Assembly: GCA_002783265.1 (NCBI GenBank)
Contig: PFFG01000006.1
Coordinates: forward strand, 62,001-126,000
Direction: 5' to 3'
Length of the DNA stretch: 64,000 bases
DNA from: Candidatus Gracilibacteria bacterium CG17_big_fil_post_rev_8_21_14_2_50_48_13
GTDB lineage: Bacteria > Patescibacteriota > Gracilibacteria > 1-14-2-50-48-13
In this document: piece by piece, positions 56,437 to 64,000 of the stretch
How positions within the stretch are numbered: the stretch's first letter is position 1
Layout: every line of letters begins with the position of its first letter
Made by a program: the position numbers and the translations under genes
The notes under the pieces: generated by a model
The model's database searches: none
What the model saw: the letters and a program-made list of their open reading frames with translations, nothing else
What the model was told of the DNA's origin: nothing

Positions 56437-57867
56437 CTAGTACGCTTTTGCAAAAAGTATACGACCTTCGCTCTCCTTTCCACAATAGACGCAGGTACCT
56501 TTTTCTTGCGGGAAATTCAGTGGACGGCATCGCGTCGTTGCTTTGGTTTCTTCTTTTATCGATGCCTCGCACGCTGCATCACCACACCAGTGGAGTGCAA
56601 AGAAACCGCCCTTCTCTTCGAGAAGTTTTTTGAATTCCTCGTAGGTATCTACCGTGTGCGTATATTCATCGCGCCAAGCCAGAGCTCGCGCGTACATGGC
56701 CTCGTGCACAGCATCGAGCGTCGAGCGCACTTTGCTCCCCACATCTGCAAAAGAAACCTGCTCCTTTTCCCCGGTATCGCGGCGTCCGAGCACCACCACA
56801 CCATTTGCTATGTCGCGGGGTCCCACTTCTATCTTCAGGGGCACTCCCTTGAGTTCCCACTCATAAAACTTCGCTCCAGGACTCATGCCGTCGCGTGTAT
56901 CCACATGAACACGAAGCCCTTCGAGCTGGGTTTGCAACTCAGAAACTTTTGCATCCACCAGGGCTTTATCTTCTTCAGTGCGCGCAATAGGCACAATGAT
57001 CACCTGAATAGGCGCAATACGCGGCGGCATCTGTAGCCCCTTGTCGTCACCGTGGATCACGATAAGTGCACCAACAAGACGCGTCGAAACGCCCCAGCTG
57101 GTCTGCCAAACAAACTCCTGCGTATTCTCCGTACTCTGGAACTGCACGTCAAAGGCTTTGGCGAAGTTTTGCCCCAAGTGGTGCGACGTTCCAGCCTGAA
57201 TGGCCTTCATATCGCGCGATAAACACTCAATAGTCAGCGTGTACTCTGCCCCAGCAAAGGTTTCGCTTGGGCTCTTCTTCCCCACATATCCTGGAATGGC
57301 CATGTAGTCCCGTGCAAAATCTTCGTACATACGAATAGCACGAAGCACCTCTGTCTCCGCCTCTTCACGCGTGGCGTGGCATGTGTGCCCTTCCTGCCAT
57401 AAAAACTCCGTCGTGCGCAAAAAGAGGCGCGTGCGTTTTTCCATACGCACCACATTCGCCCATTGGTTAATTTTGAGCGGCAAATCGCGGTAACTCTGAA
57501 TCCAGTCTTTAAAGGTCGCATACATAATCGTCTCCGAAGTCGGACGCACCACCAATGGATCCTCCAGTTTTTCCTCACCTACATGCGTCACCGTCGCAAG
57601 CTCCGGCGCAAACCCCTCCACATGCTGCGCCTCCTTCAAAATATAACTTTGAGGAATAAACAATGGGAAGTAGGCATTCTGCACGCCCGCAGCCTTGATC
57701 ATCGTATCAAGCTGTCGCTGCATATTCTCCCACAGCGCATAGCCATAGGGCTTAATCACCATACACCCCGCCACGGGCGAGTAATCCGCCATTTGGGCGT
57801 GGCGCACCACGTCCGTATACCACTGTGAAAAATCGTCGTGTTGTGTTGGGAGTCCCTGCTTGCTCAT
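56437..57867 (-). CDS. proS: Prolyl-tRNA synthetase, archaeal/eukaryotic type
   Basis: 476 aa, class II synthetase. Motif 2 is in FLRTTEFLWQEGHTCHA and motif 3 in GVSTRLVGALIVIHGDDKGL. An anticodon-binding domain and a C-terminal zinc-type domain (CGDAACE ... CVYCGKE) follow, as in the archaeal/eukaryotic form (ProS type 3). The bacterial form with the INS editing insertion is longer and different. Charges tRNA-Pro; no editing domain of the bacterial kind is visible. Confidence 0.95.
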   Translation of the reverse strand: MSKQGLPTQHDDFSQWYTDVVRHAQMADYSPVAGCMVIKPYGYALWENMQRQLDTMIKAAGVQNAYFPLFIPQSYILKEAQHVEGFAPELATVTHVGEEKLEDPLVVRPTSETIMYATFKDWIQSYRDLPLKINQWANVVRMEKRTRLFLRTTEFLWQEGHTCHATREEAETEVLRAIRMYEDFARDYMAIPGYVGKKSPSETFAGAEYTLTIECLSRDMKAIQAGTSHHLGQNFAKAFDVQFQSTENTQEFVWQTSWGVSTRLVGALIVIHGDDKGLQMPPRIAPIQVIIVPIARTEEDKALVDAKVSELQTQLEGLRVHVDTRDGMSPGAKFYEWELKGVPLKIEVGPRDIANGVVVLGRRDTGEKEQVSFADVGSKVRSTLDAVHEAMYARALAWRDEYTHTVDTYEEFKKLLEEKGGFFALHWCGDAACEASIKEETKATTRCRPLNFPQEKGTCVYCGKESEGRILFAKAY

Positions 57868-57895
57868 ATGGGGCCGAAAAAGAATGAAACTGTCG

Positions 57896-57904
57896 TAGAT
57901 ACCA
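57896..57904 (-). promoter_or_regulatory. Extended -10 promoter of proS
   Basis: The minus strand reads TGG-TATCTA, 29 nt before the ATG. Confidence 0.45.
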
Positions 57905-57962
57905 TACTAACCTCCCCAAACAAGTCAATTTAAGAAGGTGTTTCATGTCCCCGGGGCAATGG

Positions 57963-57992
57963 TTGGAAAAAATCGCCATTATAGGGTATACT
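57963..57992 (+). promoter_or_regulatory. Promoter of the >1993-aa surface protein
   Basis: TTGGAA (57963-57968), an 18-nt spacer and TATACT (57987-57992), 28 nt before the ATG. The tract TTTCTCCCCGC precedes the start codon. Confidence 0.6.
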
Positions 57993-58020
57993 TCTTCGAT
58001 ACTCTCATTTTTCTCCCCGC

Positions 58021-61000
58021 ATGAACGCCTTACGTCATCTGAAAAAAATCCTTTCAACGACATTCCTCGCTTTACTTCTTGCAGTGCTTGGTCAATCCAT
58101 GACCCTGCAAACCTCCTACGCTTGGACGCAAGGCTATTCGCCACGTTCCTCCGGTGGCTTTGGCGAGTGGCAATACGGCGGATGTCCATCCGATGGAAGT
58201 TTCACTGCATCGTACACCATGAATGCAAATGGTTCGACGACCATTAACGTGGTGATGAATGATCGCATGAAGTATTATCTCGAACAAAATGTGTATCCAG
58301 ACTATAACGTTACGGTCAATCAGGTAGCGTGGACTTTTGCCTTTGGAACAGGCAACGACGGGGCAATTTTTGGATGGAAAGATATGCCTCCAACCACTGT
58401 TGCTGCAGACGGAAAGACGTTGTCTTTTCAGATTAATGAGACCATTCCCACAACATACTTCAACTACCAGGCCAATGTGTACTCCCCCACGGAAAGACTC
58501 CTCATCATGAATCAGTCCTACGATGAGTACGATCCAGGATTCAGCTACTCCTTTACGTGTCCAGGAGGAACTCAAGTTCTCACTCTTCCTGATAGAACTC
58601 CTCCGACATATTCAGGAGCACCATTTTATATTAACAACAACGCTGCTAGTGTTTCCAACACGAGTGGCCTAGTTTCTATTTCGGGAATATTCGCGACTGA
58701 CAATGTAGGTCTTGCGCACTGTGATGCCTCAAATGATGGCACATCGTGGACAAATGTCGGCTGTAATACAGCGTTCAATTGGACCCTAGATATCAGTAGT
58801 GGTAGCGGAGACAAATCCGTATGGGGACGAGCATGTGATACAGCGAATAACTGTAATTATATGTATTATGACTATATTACATATAATGACCCAGACTACG
58901 TCTCTGCATACTGTCTTGCCCCTTCCAATGGTATTACGTTGAATTCAGTAACAAAACGTCAGGATGGGCAATATGAGATCAAGTTCTCTATTTCCAGTGC
59001 CATGGCAAGCAAATCCGCCTGGAAAAACAGCACATATAAAGTCGTGGCAAACATTGATACGGATTATAACAAGTATCCATGGGCAAATGCTGAAGAAAAC
59101 GCAGAGCGCTATGCGACCGTGACTCCCACCTTCAATGGCACTGAGGGAACCATCATTGTTGCAGCACCACCAAATGTTGTTGGAAGTTGGGATATACAGC
59201 GAGACTGGTATGATGATCAGCTCGTTCGCTATATCTCCATTTTTCCGGATAAAGCAGTGTATACCAGTAATAACACCTACCTTTGTGATGGATTCGTCAA
59301 AGGTATGAAAATACCGGTCAGTAAAACCATGACGATCACAGGTCGTGATGGCACAGTGTATTCGCTGCTTGTTGAAGATAGCACGAGCATCGAAACAACA
59401 GTAACGGCTACGCTTCTTTCTCCTGCAAACACGTCCGTCACCCTGCAAGGGCAGACACTGACCACCGGAGTACCAGTCACGCTTTCATCGATCCCCGCAG
59501 AAACTGTTCTCAATGTTCGACTTCCCGGTGAAAACTTTGACTATAACTTTGTGCGTCCAATTTATGGCCAACGCAATGGTTCCCCAGAACAAACACTCAG
59601 TAACAACCCTGCACCAGTTCGCACCGTCGACTATACAGACTTTACTTTTAACCGACGGCGGTATCAGAATCTCTCCAATACTCGGTATATGAGTAATGAC
59701 TTTACCCACTATCGTCTCGCAAAAACTGTCCAGACAGGTGAGACGACGACCCAAGAATTCATTGGGGGCTGGACTGCACTTCCCGCTGGAAACTACATCA
59801 ACAGTTCAACACAGGTGCAGTATCGCATAACAAATATACCTCGTGAGGCAACGTCAATTTACTTCACCGTATCTCCTTCTGAGTTCTACACCATCACGAG
59901 TACATGGGGGAACAACAATCGCACCCGCACCGAGTATTTGCTCGATCAGATCAACGCTACGGTTTCCTACCCACTTCCGCCTGCTCCCGATATTGTGCAA
60001 CCCACTGTTACCGAACTCACTGTTGCAGAAGACCGAGCCGGATTTGTGCGAGAAAACACCCTTACTATCAGCCCAATTGTTTCTGATGATGTTGGAGTCA
60101 CGCAGTGTTTGATTGGACGCTCCGCGACAACGATAACAAACGAAGTGAATTGTAGTGGATTTAGCTTCGATCTTTTCTCAGCGCTCCCCGCAGAAGATGG
60201 ACCAAGTACACTCTATTTTATTGCAAAGGATGCAGCAGGAAATTCTTCAGATATTTTTTCAAAAGTTCTCACCTTAGATCGATCAAAACCGACTCTTCCT
60301 GAGTTTGATGCACTCACAACGATGGAATGGTCCGCAAGTCCGTACAGTCTTTCACTGACATGTGCAGACCTCGGTTCTGGATGTGCAAATATTTGGTATT
60401 CCCTCGCAACGACGCAGGAAGCAAACTGTGGAACTCCCACAGAGCCCGTCACAGGTTCCATAAGTATCGCGGAACCGACGCAACTGTGTGTACGCATGAG
60501 GGATAGCGTCGGCAACGAACAAACCTATGGACCTCTCAATGTGAAAGTAGATGGAGAACTCCCTACCTTTGGAACCCCAAGTATCACTTCTGGCGAGACG
60601 ACCATTCTCCCACAAAGCAGCACGTATTATCTTCAGGCGTCTGAAGGAAACATTTCAGTCAATGTGTCTGACAACAGCAAGAGTGGCATTCGTCTTGATT
60701 CATGCACCGTTTCCATCGATGGAAACAACATTGGAACCTCGACGTGTTCCATCGTCGACGACACACTGACCACCTCGATTCCTAACGCACTTGCAGATGG
60801 CATGCATACCATCGACATAACAGTGGCAGATATGGTTGGCAATCCCAATACATTGTCTCTATCTGTGTTTGTCGATACACAAAATCCTACATTTACCCTT
60901 GGAAATGGTGTAAATGCTATCGGTGTAGATGTTCTCGAACCCAATCGGGCTCTTCGCGTTATCATGCCGACATCCTTTGATGACAGCAATAGCACAGACA

Positions 61001-64000
61001 ACCCTTTGGCGAACTCGGGCATTGCCTACACAACTGTTCGCGTCACTCCCGGAAGTAGTGATGCAGGTTACGTGATTACGGAAAACAATATTGTGAACTT
61101 TGACGCTGCCCGTATGCGCCTTGCAGATAACACCCTCACGATATTGCCTGCAACAGATGGAGAAATATTCCCTGCAACTGTTACCTTTACAGGTCTTCCT
61201 GCAACAAACAGTTCTGGTGTTCAAGTTTTATACCGTCTTGATGTTAATGCGGCAGACCGTTCTGGACGGACGCTTGCCTCTCAACCTGGTCTCGCCCTCT
61301 TCCGTGACAACCTTCGATTTGATACGTTGTCACCCACCATCGATGGTATGACACGCCTGAACGTCAGTGCACGACTGGGATTAGGTACTGAAGCAGACCC
61401 ATACCGCGTTGGTTCTTCGAGAGAGTTACGTACACGATTCCTCGTCACTGAGCGCACAAACAACAGTAACAACCTTCCTTCCCTCCCCATAACAGCGGCG
61501 AGCGTGGAAACTTTTGATCGCCAAGGTCTACCCCTCGAAAATGGCGTGAGTATTAGCACACCTCCAAGTTGTGCAAATGTGGATGCGCAGTTAGGTTGTA
61601 GCATGGTCACTGTCTTTACACCGGCAGAAAACTTTGATGGCCGCGTCGACCTTCGAGTGCGGGATAATGCGGGAAACATTTCCGACCCCATCTCCTTTTG
61701 GGTACGACAAGACAGTAACCGTCCAATCCTCTTGCCCGACTTCACACTGAGCGCGAATGTTGCTGAGAACGATCATTTCAAGGGAACACTGTACCGTTTT
61801 ACCGCTCAAGGCATAGATAAAAATGGCGCAGACAAGCAGCTCACTGCCTTTGTCAGCTATACCAATGCAGCAAACCAGGTGGTCACTATCAATGCGGATA
61901 TGACAGAGACTGGCGTCAATACCTACACATTTGATGCAGCTCTCGGCTCCATTATTCAGGGGCAGCAAAATCTCTCCATCTATTTTGAGGATAGCTACGG
62001 AAACCGTCATCAAAATGGAGAAAGCACAGCAGAACACACCCTTTCCTACGGAATTTTTCATGATTCCATTGGACCAGACGTTGCCGACTTTACCTACACA
62101 TGGAATGAGGACAATGTTGACGTACAGTACACAGGCCTAACGGACCTTTCCTTCCCCGTGCGTGTTGTCGTGGAAAGTTCTGAAGATGGCATAACGTGGA
62201 CCTCCTTTGGCGACGCACAGGTTCGAACCGATGGTGCCGGCGATGCATTTACCATTGCCAATGTGCCCGTAGCCTCTTCGGTCCGCGTACGTTTTGAAGA
62301 TAGTGTCAAAGATTACGCTCAAGGAAATACGGTTGCGGCCAGCTTCACACCAAACACCTTCTATATCCAGCGCGATATGGTGCTTTCTGTTGAAGAAAAT
62401 GGTGAGTCTCTGCGAGTCGGCTACGTTCCCGAAACAACGCTCAATCTCGGACGAGTAAGTTCCTACGAGGTTAGCTATACAGGCCCCCATGGTCGTACGG
62501 GAAGCTTCTCCAGCCCAACGAGCTTTGATGCCGCTGGCGGTGAACTTGGATCCATTGATCTTCCTCTTATGGGAACCTACACGTTCACCACGACACTGAA
62601 GTACAACGACGGAACACAGGATCTTGTTGCCGTACGAACCTATGAGCAAACCACAGATATTATCAATCCTCGCGCAACTCTTCGTATTGCCGAAGTAGAA
62701 AACGAAATTCGCTATGATGCGGATCTCGAAACCTATTATGTGCGGAGTAATAATCCTGAACTCGCACTGAACTACACGGTGGCACCGGAATACACCTCAG
62801 GAGCCACAACCATTTACGATGACTCCCTCCCTCTCACCCTTCGCGTTGAAGGCGCGGATATTCCTGCCTCTATGAGTATCAACCCTGATCAGTCACCAAC
62901 AGGCGCCATTCAGGTAGAACTTCTTGAGGACAGAATTTATACACTCCAGGGTGTCTTTACGGATGGTGCTGGACGCAGTGTTTCTCAGACCTTCCGCGTC
63001 GTTAAAGATCGTGCTGAGCCGCAAATTCAAACACGTTTTGTTTCTATAGCAGACGGTACACAGCTCTCTGTTGTATCACGAGCATCCACGGATCCGGCTG
63101 GCACAAGGGTTTCCCCTGCATCAGATGTATACCTTGATGTGCTCGTCCTGAATGAAGAAGAACCCGTGACACTTGCCGTACAAAACAATGAAACGGCACT
63201 TGGTGCAGGCGAAGCAGTACCTGGGCTTCTTGCCGGCCAGCAAGGTGTTCGATACCGATTATCCAACCTCACGGAAGGTACACTCAATACCTACAACATT
63301 ACAGCAACAGACCGCGCAGGATTCACGCGCAACGCTTCTGCTTCTGTGCGATACGATGCATCAGCACCTGCCCTCATTGCAGGAAGTGTTGAATTCAGCT
63401 CAGATGCTTTGGCAAACAATCCAGCAGCTATGACCGCTCAGTTTGAAGATTACACCCCAGTCTATTACCGCACGACTATAGGTGGTGTACAAAGTGAACG
63501 ACAAGCCTACAACGGCAACATTGCCCTACCTGAAGGATCCATAACCGATCTTTCTCTCGTCTTTGAAGATGAGTTTGGCACACAAACGGAAAGTTATCCT
63601 TTTGCCAATCCGATCTATGTCGACTCCATCGTTCCAACAGCAAGCCTCACCCTCTCCCCTTCCGTGAGTGCCAATACTCCTGAAGTGAGCGTTATGGCAA
63701 CGAACATTGTTGATGCCAGCCCGTTTATGGACTGGACTGCTTCGATTGGAGGAAACATCGTTGCATCCGGACGTGTCATTGACACTCAGTACGAGGGACC
63801 AACAACCCTTGGCACGGTGCCTTTGCAGCTCAATACGAACAACGTCATTACCCTTCAATTACGCGATTCCCTCGGTAACCCAAGTGCGCCCATACTTCTC
63901 TCTATTCTTCAAGATGATCAGGCGCCTCAGGTGACCTTTACGGACGAAGCAATTTTGAGTGATCCCGTGTACGACTGGTCCTTTACGGTCACGGATGGTC
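58021..64000 (+). CDS. Giant Ig-rich secreted protein, 3' end outside window
   Basis: One uninterrupted plus-strand frame from ATG 58021 to the end of the window (at least 1993 residues). Signal peptide at about 1-38 (cleavage near TSYAW). Several beta-sandwich domains follow. The first 250 residues end in a Cys-containing domain (DNVGLAHCDASNDG, GRACDTANNC). From about residue 650 onward there are many Ig-like/cadherin-like repeats with DRSKPTLP and VDGELPTFG-type boundary motifs. The composition is rich in Thr/Asn/Asp/Ser/Val and poor in Cys and Lys. No enzyme motif seen. The C-terminal anchor is not in view. Likely an adhesin or surface fibre. The minus-strand ORFs within this region are shadows. 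Confidence 0.88.
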   Translation, partial: MNALRHLKKILSTTFLALLLAVLGQSMTLQTSYAWTQGYSPRSSGGFGEWQYGGCPSDGSFTASYTMNANGSTTINVVMNDRMKYYLEQNVYPDYNVTVNQVAWTFAFGTGNDGAIFGWKDMPPTTVAADGKTLSFQINETIPTTYFNYQANVYSPTERLLIMNQSYDEYDPGFSYSFTCPGGTQVLTLPDRTPPTYSGAPFYINNNAASVSNTSGLVSISGIFATDNVGLAHCDASNDGTSWTNVGCNTAFNWTLDISSGSGDKSVWGRACDTANNCNYMYYDYITYNDPDYVSAYCLAPSNGITLNSVTKRQDGQYEIKFSISSAMASKSAWKNSTYKVVANIDTDYNKYPWANAEENAERYATVTPTFNGTEGTIIVAAPPNVVGSWDIQRDWYDDQLVRYISIFPDKAVYTSNNTYLCDGFVKGMKIPVSKTMTITGRDGTVYSLLVEDSTSIETTVTATLLSPANTSVTLQGQTLTTGVPVTLSSIPAETVLNVRLPGENFDYNFVRPIYGQRNGSPEQTLSNNPAPVRTVDYTDFTFNRRRYQNLSNTRYMSNDFTHYRLAKTVQTGETTTQEFIGGWTALPAGNYINSSTQVQYRITNIPREATSIYFTVSPSEFYTITSTWGNNNRTRTEYLLDQINATVSYPLPPAPDIVQPTVTELTVAEDRAGFVRENTLTISPIVSDDVGVTQCLIGRSATTITNEVNCSGFSFDLFSALPAEDGPSTLYFIAKDAAGNSSDIFSKVLTLDRSKPTLPEFDALTTMEWSASPYSLSLTCADLGSGCANIWYSLATTQEANCGTPTEPVTGSISIAEPTQLCVRMRDSVGNEQTYGPLNVKVDGELPTFGTPSITSGETTILPQSSTYYLQASEGNISVNVSDNSKSGIRLDSCTVSIDGNNIGTSTCSIVDDTLTTSIPNALADGMHTIDITVADMVGNPNTLSLSVFVDTQNPTFTLGNGVNAIGVDVLEPNRALRVIMPTSFDDSNSTDNPLANSGIAYTTVRVTPGSSDAGYVITENNIVNFDAARMRLADNTLTILPATDGEIFPATVTFTGLPATNSSGVQVLYRLDVNAADRSGRTLASQPGLALFRDNLRFDTLSPTIDGMTRLNVSARLGLGTEADPYRVGSSRELRTRFLVTERTNNSNNLPSLPITAASVETFDRQGLPLENGVSISTPPSCANVDAQLGCSMVTVFTPAENFDGRVDLRVRDNAGNISDPISFWVRQDSNRPILLPDFTLSANVAENDHFKGTLYRFTAQGIDKNGADKQLTAFVSYTNAANQVVTINADMTETGVNTYTFDAALGSIIQGQQNLSIYFEDSYGNRHQNGESTAEHTLSYGIFHDSIGPDVADFTYTWNEDNVDVQYTGLTDLSFPVRVVVESSEDGITWTSFGDAQVRTDGAGDAFTIANVPVASSVRVRFEDSVKDYAQGNTVAASFTPNTFYIQRDMVLSVEENGESLRVGYVPETTLNLGRVSSYEVSYTGPHGRTGSFSSPTSFDAAGGELGSIDLPLMGTYTFTTTLKYNDGTQDLVAVRTYEQTTDIINPRATLRIAEVENEIRYDADLETYYVRSNNPELALNYTVAPEYTSGATTIYDDSLPLTLRVEGADIPASMSINPDQSPTGAIQVELLEDRIYTLQGVFTDGAGRSVSQTFRVVKDRAEPQIQTRFVSIADGTQLSVVSRASTDPAGTRVSPASDVYLDVLVLNEEEPVTLAVQNNETALGAGEAVPGLLAGQQGVRYRLSNLTEGTLNTYNITATDRAGFTRNASASVRYDASAPALIAGSVEFSSDALANNPAAMTAQFEDYTPVYYRTTIGGVQSERQAYNGNIALPEGSITDLSLVFEDEFGTQTESYPFANPIYVDSIVPTASLTLSPSVSANTPEVSVMATNIVDASPFMDWTASIGGNIVASGRVIDTQYEGPTTLGTVPLQLNTNNVITLQLRDSLGNPSAPILLSILQDDQAPQVTFTDEAILSDPVYDWSFTVTDG

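Noticed and set aside
61591-62649. Minus-strand ORFs inside the giant Ig-rich gene
   Set aside because: They lie opposite an open frame of nearly 6 kb with coding composition; no conserved features.

Overview
The window looks like a chromosomal segment from a Patescibacteria (Candidate Phyla Radiation) bacterium, probably of the Peregrinibacteria or Parcubacteria kind. This is inference. It rests on very large secreted proteins with Asn/Thr-rich and Gly/Ser/Thr-rich linkers, a PQTGPE-TM-poly-Arg sorting tail, VanW and S-layer (SLH) domains, a minimal PriA, and compact housekeeping operons. TGA is a real stop: rnpA ends in TGA inside an ATGA overlap, so the Gracilibacteria/Absconditabacteria UGA-Gly code is not in use. 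No rRNA, CRISPR, transposase or phage genes were seen. One tRNA (Trp) is present.

Layout. 1-6.7 kb: C-terminal part of an M16 peptidase, metG, recR, a PriA that lacks its second helicase half, and a secreted 3D/peptidoglycan-binding protein. 6.9-10.2 kb: rpmH-rnpA-(small membrane protein)-(lipoprotein)-yidC-jag-(small ORF), closed by a bidirectional terminator. 10.25-19.07 kb: a five-gene minus-strand cluster of surface or envelope proteins (sorting-tail protein, small coiled coil, 1465-aa coiled-coil membrane protein, small lipoprotein, 1007-aa secreted protein). 19.1-27.8 kb: rpmB-rpoB-rpoC-rpsL-rpsG on the minus strand with a terminator after rpsG. 27.9-30 kb: a degenerate M50-like membrane protein overlapping a VanW protein. 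30-36.5 kb: a 2089-aa kelch surface protein with a transmembrane segment and cytoplasmic tail. 36.5-39.8 kb: a cysteine-synthase/rhodanese fusion overlapping a CooC-like ATPase, then an MsrB-MsrA fusion. 39.9-42.1 kb: two membrane proteins (DUF6498-like and DUF389). 42.1-46.1 kb: small kinase-like genes, including one frameshifted kinase-fold gene, tRNA-Trp, a coiled-coil protein with a RelE/Gp49-like N-terminus, and rpmG. 46.2-51.9 kb: an 1885-aa LamG/DUF2341/SLH surface protein. 51.9-57.9 kb: dcd, a zinc-ribbon protein, pilT, a lipoprotein, an ABC exporter and an archaeal-type proS. 58.0-64 kb: an Ig-rich secreted protein of at least 1993 aa that runs off the window.

Two patterns cover the whole window. 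First, start codons are almost never preceded by a Shine-Dalgarno motif. The sequence upstream is instead C/T-rich, including inside operons. Second, promoters are mostly extended -10 elements (TGn followed by TATACT, TACAAT or TATAAT), commonly 20-40 nt before the start codon. Together these suggest short leaders and a non-canonical initiation signal.

About 27 kb of the 64 kb codes for secreted or surface proteins. The strongest candidates for something undescribed are the five-gene surface operon (10.25-19.07 kb), the CooC-like ATPase coupled to the cysteine-synthase/rhodanese fusion, the M50-like protein without zinc ligands, and the kinase-like trio at 42.1-44.8 kb.
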